A stretch of DNA of 64,000 nt from Cyclobacteriaceae bacterium (GCA_016787605.1 JAEUUE010000138.1:58087-122086); one strand, 5' to 3'; shown: positions 1 through 9,212, numbered from the stretch's first letter. Numbers and translations: made by a program. The notes: generated by a model from the letters alone, not told the origin.

Positions 1-1
1 C

Positions 2-190
2 ATCGACTCCTTTGACTGCAACACACGCGAACAGGAAAACTACCGGAGGGTGCTTACCGATATCCTGAACGAGCAACGGGAGGAGTTGGTAAAGCTTCGG
101 GACGCGCGCCTGTTTTCGGAAGAAGTGCTTCGCAAGCAGGCGGCGCAGTTGGATTTGGATGAGGCGAGGGTAAGGGGTGGGTTGGAATGA
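2..190 (+). CDS. C-terminal end of a CPA1-type Na+/H+ antiporter (partial)
   Basis: Open frame entering from the window edge and ending at the TGA at 188-190, giving 62 residues. The visible part is hydrophilic and probably helical, with the pattern REELVKLRD, then SEEVLRKQ, then LDLDEARV. This closely resembles the cytoplasmic tail that ends CPA1-family sodium/proton exchangers of Bacteroidota (family knowledge). No transmembrane part is in the window, so transport function is inferred only from this tail. The stop codon is also the first base triplet of a 7-bp repeat array. An alternative is another protein with a similar coiled tail. Confidence 0.55.
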   Translation: MDSFDCNTREQENYRRVLTDILNEQREELVKLRDARLFSEEVLRKQAAQLDLDEARVRGGLE

Positions 191-229
191 AAAGTGAAAA
201 ATGAAAAATCAAAAATGATGAATCATTTG
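188..229. repeat. Heptad array A (TGAAAAA-type)
   Basis: Six consecutive 7-bp units (TGAAAAG, TGAAAAA, TGAAAAA, TCAAAAA, TGATGAA, TCATTTG). The first unit contains the stop codon of the upstream frame. One of about a dozen arrays in the window that share period 7 but not sequence. Confidence 0.7.
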
Positions 230-278
230 GGAGGCAGAAATTGGATAATGGGAGCCACCTTCGTTTAATGTCGTTATC

Positions 279-617
279 ATGGATTCTCCTGGAAGAAAAC
301 TTCTGTTCATCAAGTTGTTGCACACCGCCATTTGGGTCTTCTTCAATGTGGTCATTTTTTACATGCTGTACGCCGTAACGCTGGGCAGCATCGACAAGTG
401 GTTGTGGATTGGGTATGGCCTTATTGGGGCTGAAACGCTGACACTCCTTTTGTTCAAGTTCTATTGCCCCCTCACTGTCTGGGCCCGTCGTTATTCGGAC
501 TCCCCGGCGGCGAATTTTGACATCTTTCTGCCGGAGTGGCTGGCGAAATACAATAAGCAGATTTACACGGCGATCATGGTTGTCATCCTGGTACTCACGG
601 CATACCGGGTTCTTTAA
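279..617 (+). CDS. Small integral membrane protein, unknown function
   Basis: 112 residues with three predicted membrane segments (about residues 11-32, 40-60 and 93-110) and a conserved-looking central motif, FYCPLTVWARRYSD, followed by FDIFLPEW. Proteins with this CPLT-W-RRYSD pattern occur as uncharacterised small membrane proteins in Bacteroidota (from memory, not checked). The ATG at 279 gives a sensible N-terminus leading into the first helix. It stands alone, with repeat arrays on both sides. No function is assigned. Confidence 0.7.
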   Translation: MDSPGRKLLFIKLLHTAIWVFFNVVIFYMLYAVTLGSIDKWLWIGYGLIGAETLTLLLFKFYCPLTVWARRYSDSPAANFDIFLPEWLAKYNKQIYTAIMVVILVLTAYRVL

Positions 618-687
618 TAGAAGCTAGAATCTAGAAGCAAGAATCTAGAAGGGTAATACGGAGTTCAGAATTCAGAATGCAGAATTT
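618..687. repeat. Heptad arrays B (TAGAAKC and AGAATKC types)
   Basis: Directly after the TAA at 615-617. Five units of TAGAAGC/TAGAATC type (618-652) are followed by two irregular units and then AGAATTC/AGAATGC/AGAATTT (667-687), all in one unbroken 7-bp phase. Two consensus types are joined in phase. Confidence 0.75.
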
Positions 688-1021
688 GGATCTTTTTCAC
701 GGGTCTGGTAACCTTCGCGAAGGTGGCTGCAAACTGATGGTTGGCAGGATGGCTTGTGTGAGATAGTCAATGACTCCATACACCGGTGGCGGCACCTACG
801 ATAAAGGAGATTTTGGGTAAAGAGGTACTGGAAATGATGAACGGCATTCATCCGGTATCAGGGATGGCCTGAATGCCCTATACTTGCAAGGAAAGGCATG
901 GCTGGGAAATGAGAAGTCAAAGATCATGCAGTGCTTAATCCTACCGGGTACATCAAGTATAAGCAACTCACTGGCATACCCTGGAGGTTGTGGAATTTTT
1001 GAAAAGCTAAGGTCTTGAGAA
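688..1021. other. Non-coding stretch, possibly decayed sequence
   Basis: About 330 bases with no credible open frame on either strand. Short coding-like snatches are interrupted by stops, so it may be remnant coding DNA, but I cannot recognise any family in it. No clear -7 element was found before the hydrolase that starts at 1022. Confidence 0.3.
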
Positions 1022-1942
1022 ATGAAACGGTATTGCCTGAGCGTCTTCGTGCTTTTCTGCTTTCAAGGGGTGGCCCAGCCATCTTTCGAAGGCCTCTTGC
1101 GGATAAACAAGTATGATACCTACGTTCGGGTAATTGGCAAAGGAGACCCGATCATCCTTATCCACGGCGGCCCGGGAATGGACCACTCCTATTTCCTTCC
1201 TTATATGGACGCGTTGTCCGACCAGTACAAGCTAATCTATTACGATTCACGCGGGATGGGTCGCTCTTCCATTGATATTGACAGCACGCGATTCTCATTC
1301 AAGCTCCTGGTGGATGACATTGAGGCACTACGGAAAGAGCTCAAGCTTTCCAAAGTAACGGTATTGGGGCACTCCTGGGGTGGCTTGCTCGCCATGAATT
1401 ATGCCATTCAGTATCCGGACCATCTGAAGTCGCTCATATTGCTCAACTCGAACTCGGCCAGCAAGGAGTTCGATGCCACGATCGCAAAGAACATGAGTGC
1501 ACGCTGGACCAAAGAGGACCTGGAGAAAAGAAGCCAACTGGTGAGTTCTCCTGAGTTTCGGAACGGTAATCCAACACTAATGGAGCAATTAATGAGGCTC
1601 TCCTTTAAGCATACCTTCCATGATAAACGCCTTTCCGATAGCCTTCAACTCTTCTTCCCTCCCGATTATAAACTCCGAGCCGGCCTGCTGCGCTTTCTGG
1701 CAAAGGACCTGGCCGCCTATGACTTTCACGCTGATCTTCAGAAGATAACTGCTCCAACGCTGATTATTCATGGTGAGGATGACATCATCCCCGTTGAATC
1801 CGACACCAAACTCCATCAATCCATTAGCGCCTCCAGGCTGGTGATCATGAGCGAATGCGGGCATTTCCCCTTCATCGAGAAACCCAGGGAATTCAAGAGA
1901 ATCATATCGGAATTTCTACGGCGGCAGAAAGCGTCTCCATGA
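1022..1942 (+). CDS. Secreted alpha/beta hydrolase, proline-iminopeptidase-like
   Basis: 306 residues starting with a signal peptide that ends near VAQ (residue 19). The alpha/beta-hydrolase landmarks are in order: oxyanion motif HGGPGMDH (about residues 48-55), nucleophile elbow GHSWGG with Ser118, an acid in HGEDD, and the catalytic His in CGHFPFIEKP near the C-terminus. HGGPG followed by GHSWGG is typical of the proline iminopeptidase / S33 branch, so release of N-terminal residues from peptides or ester hydrolysis outside the cytoplasm is likely; the substrate is unknown. It sits upstream of a LytS/LytTR pair, and a second secreted hydrolase lies downstream of that pair. Confidence 0.85.
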   Translation: MKRYCLSVFVLFCFQGVAQPSFEGLLRINKYDTYVRVIGKGDPIILIHGGPGMDHSYFLPYMDALSDQYKLIYYDSRGMGRSSIDIDSTRFSFKLLVDDIEALRKELKLSKVTVLGHSWGGLLAMNYAIQYPDHLKSLILLNSNSASKEFDATIAKNMSARWTKEDLEKRSQLVSSPEFRNGNPTLMEQLMRLSFKHTFHDKRLSDSLQLFFPPDYKLRAGLLRFLAKDLAAYDFHADLQKITAPTLIIHGEDDIIPVESDTKLHQSISASRLVIMSECGHFPFIEKPREFKRIISEFLRRQKASP

Positions 1943-2193
1943 TCCGTCACCAGGACCCTCAGGTCGAGCCAGTGGTGTTACAACTCCTCCCGGCTCTCGT
2001 CCACCGGTTGCCCCTGGTCTTTTGCGCACACCCGTCGATTGATCGCCAACCGTGGCTCCCCGAGCGGATCACCCTTGAGTATTGCGGATTAATGGCTAAA
2101 TTAAAAGCAGCCCCCATTTATTTATTCACGTTATCAATCACGGGCTAATTCCATCGGATGGTTGCTGGTCAAAGATCAAGGTTAGGGCAAGGC

Positions 2194-3195
2194 ATGGACT
2201 TCAGAAATCAGTCCATCTTCAAGAGGAAGGGGGTCATTGAACTGGCCATATTCTCCCTCTACTTCACTTTTGTTCTCTATGAAACCTACAGCATGCTCTC
2301 CCGCTATACGGGGGAAGACAAGTACAAGCTCCTCTTTCTGCTGACCGGGCTATGGTCAGGGTGGGCTTACTTCTATACCCGCATTATTGTGGATTCGTTT
2401 CTCCTGAAAGGCAAAATTCCGTGGTTCATCCTCCAGGTGATCCTGGGGATACTGGCCATAGCGGTGATTCAACATACCGTCTTGACGGGGACCACTATTG
2501 CCGAACGTAATGATTTCACGCAGATCCTGATCAGTGATACCATTTTTACCATACTCACTACCTTGGTGTATCTGGGGGCAAAGTACTTGTTGAAGAGTAA
2601 AGAGTTCTTCGAACTCGAAGCCGTAAAAAAGGAAGTGGAGCTGAACCAGTTAAAGAACCAGCTCAATCCCCACTTCCTCTTCAATGCGCTAAACAATATT
2701 TATAGCTACGGCCTTGAAAACAACCAATATGGCCACGACTTAGTCATGAAGCTCGGTCAACTGATGCGCTTTGTACTGGATGCCAACAAGTCCGAGTTAA
2801 TCCCCCTGGGAGACGAAGTCAACTTCATCGACAATTATATCGCCTTCGAACAGGAGCGACTGGGGTATCGATGCCGGATTAACTTTTCAAAGGAAATAAC
2901 CGACCCTGGCCAGTTAATTCCTCCCTTCCTGCTCTTTCCGCTGATTGAAAACGCCTTCAAGCACGGAACCAATTCCGTTTACCCTACCACCATCGACATT
3001 CACCTGGTTAGCAACCAGGAATCCGTTCAACTGATGGTGAAAAACGAAAAACTAAAGCAAAGCCACCCTTCCACCCAAACCGGTTTAAGCAATCTTACCC
3101 GAAGGCTTCAGCTTCTCTATCCTGCCCAACATCAACTTACCATCTCAGAGACCGAGAGTCATTTCCATACCTCCCTCAGCATTTCCTTTCCATGA
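2194..3195 (+). CDS. LytS/YehU-family sensor histidine kinase
   Basis: 333 residues from the ATG at 2194. A frame-extended ATG at 2158 adds only 12 basic residues before the hydrophobic region, so 2194 is preferred. About four membrane segments (residues 15-130) are followed by a His_kinase domain with the phosphoacceptor motif NPHFLFNALN (His160), a LENN linker and the ATPase signature ENAFKHG. This architecture senses at the membrane and phosphorylates a LytTR regulator. The cognate regulator starts 15 bases downstream. The hydrolases on both sides are plausible but unproven targets. Confidence 0.9.
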   Translation: MDFRNQSIFKRKGVIELAIFSLYFTFVLYETYSMLSRYTGEDKYKLLFLLTGLWSGWAYFYTRIIVDSFLLKGKIPWFILQVILGILAIAVIQHTVLTGTTIAERNDFTQILISDTIFTILTTLVYLGAKYLLKSKEFFELEAVKKEVELNQLKNQLNPHFLFNALNNIYSYGLENNQYGHDLVMKLGQLMRFVLDANKSELIPLGDEVNFIDNYIAFEQERLGYRCRINFSKEITDPGQLIPPFLLFPLIENAFKHGTNSVYPTTIDIHLVSNQESVQLMVKNEKLKQSHPSTQTGLSNLTRRLQLLYPAQHQLTISETESHFHTSLSISFP

Positions 3196-3210
3196 ACAAA
3201 CTCCTGGACA

Positions 3211-3903
3211 ATGAAACTCAGAACCGTTTTGATTGATGATGAGCCCAGGGCTCACGTCATCCTTGAAAATTATGCCTCAAGGACCAACCAGATTGAGTTA
3301 GTCGGGAAATTTCTCAATGCCGCGAGTGCGTTGGAGTTCATGCAGAATCATGAGGTTGACCTGATCCTGCTGGACATCACGATGCCGGTGATGGATGGCT
3401 TCAGTTTTCTGTCCAAACTTTCCAAACCGCCGATGGTGATCTTCACCACGGCCTATGCCGAATTTGCACTGGAGAGCTACGAGTTCAATGCCCTGGATTA
3501 TTTAAGAAAGCCAATCCCATACGAACGATTCGCGAAAGCCATTGAAAAGGCGAAGGCCCGAATCCTGGGTACCGATCGAACCCGGCACCTCCCTACCTCC
3601 ATTACTTTGAAAATAGATAACAAGGATGTCCAGCTTCCATTCGACACCATTAGTTACTTTCAGAGCTTTGGCAACTATGTCAAGATCTTTACTGCCGGCA
3701 AAGTCCTTATTACTCAAATTACAACCAAGGAAATCGAGGAGCATCTCCCGATCCAGACCTTTGTGAGAATCCATAAGTCCTTCATCGTGAATCGACTCAA
3801 GATTCAAAGCATAAACGACTCATTCATTACCCTGGACGGGAAGCAACTGCCCATCGGCAAAACGTTCAAAGTCTATTTCAAAACCTCTGTTACCGATCAA
3901 TAG
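3211..3903 (+). CDS. LytTR-family response regulator
   Basis: 230 residues. The receiver domain (1-115) has the acidic pair DDEP near residue 9, phosphoacceptor Asp55 in LLDITMP, the TTAY switch segment and Lys in LRKP. The LytTR DNA-binding domain (about 135-228) shows FQSFGNYVKIF and FVRIHKSFIVN. It lies 15 bases after the LytS-type kinase with the same direction, so the two are co-transcribed. LytTR proteins bind paired imperfect direct repeats; I could not pick out such a pair with confidence near here. Confidence 0.92.
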   Translation: MKLRTVLIDDEPRAHVILENYASRTNQIELVGKFLNAASALEFMQNHEVDLILLDITMPVMDGFSFLSKLSKPPMVIFTTAYAEFALESYEFNALDYLRKPIPYERFAKAIEKAKARILGTDRTRHLPTSITLKIDNKDVQLPFDTISYFQSFGNYVKIFTAGKVLITQITTKEIEEHLPIQTFVRIHKSFIVNRLKIQSINDSFITLDGKQLPIGKTFKVYFKTSVTDQ

Positions 3904-4023
3904 GCAAGGTCATCCGGCACCTGCTGCTGCCTGAATCACTGCCGGCCGGCGTTTGCCCAAGCACAGGAGGATTTCGACCCGCGGAGTTCGCTTTGACGAG
4001 CTTTTGCAACCCCCGCCCGGAAA

Positions 4024-4048
4024 AAATGACAAGGGTATTTCGTCATTT
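4024..4048. promoter_or_regulatory. Inverted repeat upstream of the second hydrolase
   Basis: AAATGAC (4024-4030) and GTCATTT (4042-4048) form a perfect 7-bp inverted repeat with an 11-nt spacer. It lies between the LytTR gene and the hydrolase at 4128, immediately before a second hairpin. Role unknown. Confidence 0.3.
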
Positions 4049-4052
4049 ACCT

Positions 4053-4074
4053 GAAAAAGCCGTTACGCTTTTTC
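4053..4074 (+). terminator. Hairpin, candidate terminator of the LytS/LytTR unit
   Basis: GAAAAAGC (4053-4060) and GCTTTTTC (4067-4074) are perfect 8-bp arms around a 6-nt loop, 150 bases after the regulator gene. The T-run is inside the stem rather than after it, so it may be a regulatory hairpin instead of an intrinsic terminator. Confidence 0.4.
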
Positions 4075-4127
4075 AATCCCTGGTCCCATGTTTCCGTTGT
4101 TTGACTTGATCGCCAAAATTCAACACG

Positions 4128-5129
4128 ATGCACTTCAAAGCCATATGTATTCTCCTGTTGCTCTTCCAGGCAGCACTCGCCCAGGACACAACCCCGAAAG
4201 ACTCCGTCAACAACTTGGTACTACCCCGCGGTACCATGACCTGCATGCTGGGCTCCATTCCCTCATTTACCATGAGCGGAATGGGGAAGCAGAGTATGAT
4301 CCTTATTCACGGCATTGGCTTCGATGGGTCCGTCTTCAATGACTTCCCGCTGTCCCCCTTGAAACGGTACAGAATATACACGGTTACTATCCCGGGATTC
4401 GGAGGGACCTCATCCCCTCCTCTTCCCGCAGCCGGAACAAGCTATGGAGAACAGGTTTGGAGTCACGGCGCCGTGGAGGGAATCAGAAAACTGATCCAGA
4501 AGGAGAACCTTTCAAAACCGGTGTTGGTTGGTCACTTTACCATGGGTGTTCAACTCGCCATGCGGTTTGCCCTGCTACATCCCGACTTGATTGGCGGGGT
4601 GATTTTGATTGGCGGCCCCTCCAAATTCATCTCCGTTCAGAATGGCAAAGCGATGGAATATTCCTTGGACTTCAGGATTAAGGCCATTGATGGCTATATG
4701 GCCCCCAAATTTTACAAGACCATAAGAAAGGAAGTTTTCGACGAAAACAACTACTTGCCTGACTTGTACTCCAACCGCAAAGAACTAGCCCGGGAACTAT
4801 GGATTCAGCCCACTAAAGTTCTGCTTCCGGTGATGATCCAATATCTCTGCGAATTCTTTGCCTCCGACCTTACGGGCGACTTCTCGAAGACAAGCGTCCC
4901 CGCCCTGGTGATCCGACCCGGCTTTACCAGGGAGCTGCTCTCCCAGCCCGATAACCCCAATGTCAATTATATCCGGCCCCAGTTCATTGACGGTTGGGAC
5001 GTACTCAAAGGGAAGAACGAACATATTACGATCCAGGACATTGAACAGTCCGGAGTATTTGCCTGGAAAGATCAACCGGAAAAACTCAACCAAATGGTAA
5101 TCGACTTCTTAAAAAGGCTAAAGCGGTAA
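4128..5129 (+). CDS. Secreted alpha/beta hydrolase with altered nucleophile elbow
   Basis: 333 residues with a signal peptide ending at LAQ (residue 19). The fold is recognisable from LIHGIGFDG (58-67), the strand-elbow region PVLVGHFTMGVQLAMRFA (131-148) and a terminal His in KNEHITI. The elbow lacks the usual Gly-x-Ser-x-Gly: the serine position is occupied by Thr138 or shifted by one residue. It may therefore be catalytically atypical or inactive. It follows the LytS/LytTR pair on the same strand after a 224-base gap holding two inverted repeats. The hydrolase at 1022 is a distant relative. Confidence 0.7.
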   Translation: MHFKAICILLLLFQAALAQDTTPKDSVNNLVLPRGTMTCMLGSIPSFTMSGMGKQSMILIHGIGFDGSVFNDFPLSPLKRYRIYTVTIPGFGGTSSPPLPAAGTSYGEQVWSHGAVEGIRKLIQKENLSKPVLVGHFTMGVQLAMRFALLHPDLIGGVILIGGPSKFISVQNGKAMEYSLDFRIKAIDGYMAPKFYKTIRKEVFDENNYLPDLYSNRKELARELWIQPTKVLLPVMIQYLCEFFASDLTGDFSKTSVPALVIRPGFTRELLSQPDNPNVNYIRPQFIDGWDVLKGKNEHITIQDIEQSGVFAWKDQPEKLNQMVIDFLKRLKR

Positions 5130-5178
5130 AATCTGTCTCCGTGCCCTGGCTGCCGACTCCTGGTCCCTGGCCCGTACG

Positions 5179-6495
5179 CTACACCTTCGGCACCACATAC
5201 CCATTCTGATACCGTGCCTTTTTCAACTCGTTGGCCTCCTTCTCATTGAACGCATCCTTCTCCGTGTTCCACGACACCTTGCCTCCCACTTTGTACGAGA
5301 TGTTGCCCATCTGGCAGACGACAGCTACGTGCGAGCCAGCCTGGATCGGCGCGGTGAGGTCTTCAAACTTCCTGCTCTTCACCACATCAATAAAATTCCT
5401 GGTGTGCGGGTCAAGGCCGGAACCATTGGGCTTTTGCAGGGGTATGGCTTCCATCCGCTTTTCGTCGGGGATCACTTCCCAACCGCCGCGGTGCAGCACG
5501 AGGGTTCCGTTGTTGCCGATGTAGCTGATGCCATGGTCGAGGCCGTAGTTCCCGTTGCTGATGCCCTGGGCGTGCTCCCAGATCATGTTGTAGCCATCAA
5601 ACTCATAAATCGCCGCCAGCGTGTCGGGGGTCTCCTGTGCTCCGTCCGGGTAGGCAAACTGTCCGCCCGAGGCGATCACGCTCTTCGGAAATTTTGCATC
5701 CATTCCCAGCAGAGCATAGTCCACCAGGTGGACACCCCAGTCGGTCATGAGGCCACCGGCATAGTCCCAGAACCAGCGGAAGTTGAAGTGAAAACGGTTG
5801 GGGTTAAACGGCCGCTTCGTCGCCGGGCCGAGCCAGCGCTCGTAGTCTACGCCTGCAGGAACGGGGCCGTCGGGTTTCTTTTCAATGTTCGTCATCCATC
5901 CCTGGTAGGCCCAGGATTTCACGGTGCGGATTTTTCCCAGCTTGCCGCTGCGGATAAAATTCAGCGCCTCCACGAAGTGCGGGACGCTCCGTTGCCATTG
6001 GCCCACCTGGACGGCGCGGTTGTAGCGCTTCTGGGCGGCTTCCATCACCCGGCACTCTTCGATCGAGTTGCCCACCGGTTTTTCCACGTACACATCCTTA
6101 CCCGCCGCGCACGCCTCCACCATCTGCAGGCAGTGCCAGTGGTCCGGCGTGCCGATCACCACTACGTTGATATCTTTATCTTCCAGCATCTTCCGGTAGT
6201 CGGCGTACGTCTTCACCTTCACGCTCAATTTCCCCAGCGCGTCGGTCCGTTTGGCGAGCACGTTGGTGTCTACGTCGCAGAGGGCGGCGATGTTCACCTC
6301 CGGCAGTTTAATCAGCGAGTTGAGGTTGGACCATCCCATGCCGTTGACGCCAATGACGCCCACGTTGATCTTGTCCGACGGGGCCACCCCTGCCTTTCCC
6401 AGGGCGAACAGGTCGGAAGGGAGAAATGAGGCAAGGCCTGCACCGGCCGTCGCCGTGGCTGCCGAACGGATGAACGCCCGTCGTGAGTTTTTCAT
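5179..6495 (-). CDS. Tat-exported Gfo/Idh/MocA-family oxidoreductase
   Basis: 438 residues. The N-terminus carries NSRRAFIRSA plus a hydrophobic stretch, a twin-arginine type signal, so the folded NAD(P)-loaded enzyme would be exported. The Rossmann motif GVIGVNGMGWSN (about 46-57) and the family signature EKPVGNS (about 138-144) are clear. A C-terminal half with WFWDYAGGLMTDWGVHLVD fits the large periplasmic sugar/inositol-type dehydrogenases common in Bacteroidota. The exact substrate cannot be read. It is monocistronic and points away from the hydrolase, with a repeat island upstream. Confidence 0.85.
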   Translation of the reverse strand: MKNSRRAFIRSAATATAGAGLASFLPSDLFALGKAGVAPSDKINVGVIGVNGMGWSNLNSLIKLPEVNIAALCDVDTNVLAKRTDALGKLSVKVKTYADYRKMLEDKDINVVVIGTPDHWHCLQMVEACAAGKDVYVEKPVGNSIEECRVMEAAQKRYNRAVQVGQWQRSVPHFVEALNFIRSGKLGKIRTVKSWAYQGWMTNIEKKPDGPVPAGVDYERWLGPATKRPFNPNRFHFNFRWFWDYAGGLMTDWGVHLVDYALLGMDAKFPKSVIASGGQFAYPDGAQETPDTLAAIYEFDGYNMIWEHAQGISNGNYGLDHGISYIGNNGTLVLHRGGWEVIPDEKRMEAIPLQKPNGSGLDPHTRNFIDVVKSRKFEDLTAPIQAGSHVAVVCQMGNISYKVGGKVSWNTEKDAFNEKEANELKKARYQNGYVVPKV

Positions 6496-6573
6496 GCTGT
6501 ACCGGATTTAGTTAGCATGAATATACCAAATGTGCGATTGAGTTTCACCGCGGAGGCGCAGAGGCGGGGAAGT

Positions 6574-6656
6574 TAGTGGCCACTATTCACCCCGCCCCTA
6601 ACCCCATTCGGCAGACTCATGGCAAGCCTAAAGGGGAACCACTAGTTGACACTTGG
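6574..6656 (+). repeat. Dispersed repeat family E, copy 1
   Basis: Contains CCCCGCCCCTAACCCCATTC, then CATGGCAAGCCTAAAGGGG and a following AACCACTAG. Near-copies occur inverted at about 28200-28275 and, shortened, three times in tandem at 18683-19008. The CCCCTA...TAGGGG arms can pair. It is directly followed by heptad array C. Confidence 0.65.
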
Positions 6657-6660
6657 AACA

Positions 6661-6723
6661 GATTACAGATTACCGATCACCGGTTACCGGTTACCGGTCA
6701 CTGGTCACCGGTCACCGATCACT
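6661..6723. repeat. Heptad array C (GGTTACC/GGTCACC type)
   Basis: Nine 7-bp units in phase (GATTACA, GATTACC, GATCACC, GGTTACC, GGTTACC, GGTCACT, GGTCACC, GGTCACC, GATCACT). The last unit overlaps the stop codon (TCA at 6719-6721 on this strand) of the minus-strand permease. Confidence 0.8.
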
Positions 6724-9154
6724 CACTCCTCAGCGACTTCACCGGGTTCGCCAGCGAGGCGCGGATGGCCTGGTGGCTGATGGTGAGGAAGGTGATCAGG
6801 AGCAGGAGGAAAAGCGTGGCGCCGTAGGTGAGCACGTCGAGGCTGATGCGGTAGGTGAAATTGCCCAGCCACTGGTTCAATAGATAGTAGGACAACGGTA
6901 TGGCCAGCAGGAAGCCGATGATCACGAGGAAGACAAATTCGCGGTAGATCAACTGGAGGATGCTCACCACCGAGGCGCCGAGCACTTTGCGCACGCCGAT
7001 CTCTTTCACCTTGCGCTGGACGACGAAGAGAACGAGCCCGTAGACGCCGAGGCAGCTGATGAGGATGGCAACCGCCGTGAACGTGCGGATGATGGCTCCA
7101 AAGCTGGTGTAGGCTTCGTATTGGTTGTTGAGCTGCTCGTCGAGGAAGGAGAATTCGAAGGCCTTCTCGGGGAACATGATGTTCCACTTCGCCTCGATGG
7201 CGTCGATGGTGCGCTCGACCTGGTCATTGTCGAAGCGGATCGACAGCGCATTGAATTGGTTGGGATTCAATTCGAAAATTACCGGCGAAACCGGCGAGGT
7301 GAGGGCGGTAAAGTTGAAGTCTTTCAGCACCCCGATGACCTTCCCCTTCTTGCCCTCCCGGTCTATGGTCTTGCCCAGCGCATTCTCAGGTGTTTCCCAC
7401 TTGTACTCCTTCACCGCGGTCTCGTTGACAACAAAACCCTCAGCGGGATCCGTACCGTAGTCGCGGTTGAACCAGCGACCGGCGACCAGTTCCATGGCAT
7501 AGGTGTCGTTGAAGTCGTAGTCAGCTGAGAAATTGGCAACGAAGAGATTGTCTTCCTTGGTAAAGCCCTCCGGTATCGCCCCGCGGTAGATGGCGCCGAG
7601 GCCGGGAGCGTTGGACGACAAGGTGGTCTTGTGCACGCCCGACAGCGACTCAATTTCGTCGCGGAAACTTTGCAGGCGTGAGCGGTAGACCGAGTCGCGC
7701 TGGCTGAAGATCCCGTTGATGTTCTGGCTGAAGAGCGGGACGGTGATGATGTGTTCCTTCTGGAAGCCCAGCGGCCGGTCCTGCAGGAACCGCAGCTGCT
7801 CGAGGATGGCGAGCGAGCCCACCATCAGGAGGCTGGCGATGGCCATCTGGAAAACGACGAGCGTCTTGCGCAACCACTGCGAGCCCGAACCCGCCGATCC
7901 CTCCCCCTTGAGCGACGCGACTGAATTAAATCGTGATACAAAATAGGAAGGGTAGCCTCCCGCCAGGAGTGTCATCCCCAGGAGAATGGCCCCGGCCGCA
8001 CCGATCATGCGGAGGTCGATCACCTCGGTGAACTGAAGGTCTTTTCCCGTGAGCTCGTTGAGATACGGCAGCGCCACGTAGAATACCCCGAACGAAAGGG
8101 CCATCGAAACGAGGCAGAACAGGAAACTCTCGGCAAGGAATTGGATGACGATATGGCCCTTGCCCGAACCCATGATCACGCGGATGCCGATCTCCTTGAT
8201 CCGGGTGAACGACTGCGCCGTGCTCAAATTGATATAGTTGATGCAGGCGATGAGCAGCGTGATGAGGCCTACGGCGACAAAAATCAACAGGTTGCTTACC
8301 GACGTGGTGGAGGTAGGCTCAGCCATGATATCCGAGGTGAGGTGGATATCGGTGAGCGGCTGCAGGGTGAACTTCTGCCCTACCCGTACCTGGGGCTGGG
8401 CGTATTTTTCAAGGAAGGCGTCCATGTTCGCGTTCACGCGGGCCGGGTCGGCGCCGGGCTTGAGGAGCACGTACGTGTAAGCGTGGCTGATGACGAAGTT
8501 CATGGAAAAGTTCCTGCGCATGAGCGCCGCGGCCTGGTCGCTTTCCATATCGTACATATTTTCATACGGCACGAGCATGTGGAAGCGCAGGTGTGAATTT
8601 TCGGGGAAATCCTTCACGACCCCGATTACCCGGAAGGAATGCTTGCCTGAAAACAGCAGCGGCTCGCCGATCGGGTCCTCGTCGCCGAAGTACTTGGTGG
8701 CCATCTCCTCCGTGATGAGGACCGTGAACTCGTCGTACAGCGCCCGTTCGGGGCTGCCCTTGACGAACTCCAGCGAGAAGATATCGGTGAAGGACGAGTC
8801 GGCGAAAAAGACATCCGACTCTTCGAAGGCCTCGGCCTGGTCGGGACGGCGGATGCTCACGTTGCGGGGATACATGCGGCAGGCCGTCTCCACTTCCGGG
8901 AAGAAGTCCCTCATCACCGGCGCGATGGGCGGCGGCGAGGTGGCAAGAGCCAGGCCGTTGGGCGTGTCGTACCGTATGCGGTAGATCCGGTCGCCCTTTT
9001 CATGGAACCGGTCGTAGCTCACTTCCGACCGCACATAGGCGAAGATCAGCAGGGCAAGGGCCACGCCGGAAGTGAGGCCAACGAAGTTGATAACTGCATA
9101 GGTCTTCTGCCGGAGAATCACCCGGGCGGCGGTAGTGAAGAAGTTTTTGAGCAT
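6719..9154 (-). CDS. FtsX/MacB-type ABC transporter permease (orphan)
   Basis: 811 residues with duplicated MacB_PCD-FtsX architecture: an N-terminal helix (about 20-42), a large periplasmic domain, three helices (about 285-410), a linker, another helix at about 430, a second periplasmic domain and three C-terminal helices. Typical FtsX segments are INYINLSTAQS and SRFNSVASLKGE in the first half, and VKEIGVRKVLGAS and ANPVKSLRSE at the end. Such proteins need a separate LolD/MacB-like ATPase, and none is encoded in the window. The same kind of gene lies just upstream on the same strand (170-base gap). The family drives lipoprotein or peptide movement across the periplasm or mechanotransmission; the substrate is unknown. 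Confidence 0.9.
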   Translation of the reverse strand: MLKNFFTTAARVILRQKTYAVINFVGLTSGVALALLIFAYVRSEVSYDRFHEKGDRIYRIRYDTPNGLALATSPPPIAPVMRDFFPEVETACRMYPRNVSIRRPDQAEAFEESDVFFADSSFTDIFSLEFVKGSPERALYDEFTVLITEEMATKYFGDEDPIGEPLLFSGKHSFRVIGVVKDFPENSHLRFHMLVPYENMYDMESDQAAALMRRNFSMNFVISHAYTYVLLKPGADPARVNANMDAFLEKYAQPQVRVGQKFTLQPLTDIHLTSDIMAEPTSTTSVSNLLIFVAVGLITLLIACINYINLSTAQSFTRIKEIGIRVIMGSGKGHIVIQFLAESFLFCLVSMALSFGVFYVALPYLNELTGKDLQFTEVIDLRMIGAAGAILLGMTLLAGGYPSYFVSRFNSVASLKGEGSAGSGSQWLRKTLVVFQMAIASLLMVGSLAILEQLRFLQDRPLGFQKEHIITVPLFSQNINGIFSQRDSVYRSRLQSFRDEIESLSGVHKTTLSSNAPGLGAIYRGAIPEGFTKEDNLFVANFSADYDFNDTYAMELVAGRWFNRDYGTDPAEGFVVNETAVKEYKWETPENALGKTIDREGKKGKVIGVLKDFNFTALTSPVSPVIFELNPNQFNALSIRFDNDQVERTIDAIEAKWNIMFPEKAFEFSFLDEQLNNQYEAYTSFGAIIRTFTAVAILISCLGVYGLVLFVVQRKVKEIGVRKVLGASVVSILQLIYREFVFLVIIGFLLAIPLSYYLLNQWLGNFTYRISLDVLTYGATLFLLLLITFLTISHQAIRASLANPVKSLRSE

Positions 9155-9212
9155 AGGCTGTATACGGGAAAGGGAAGCGGGATGTTGGCCCCAAGAGTCC
9201 CCAGGGTTCCAT

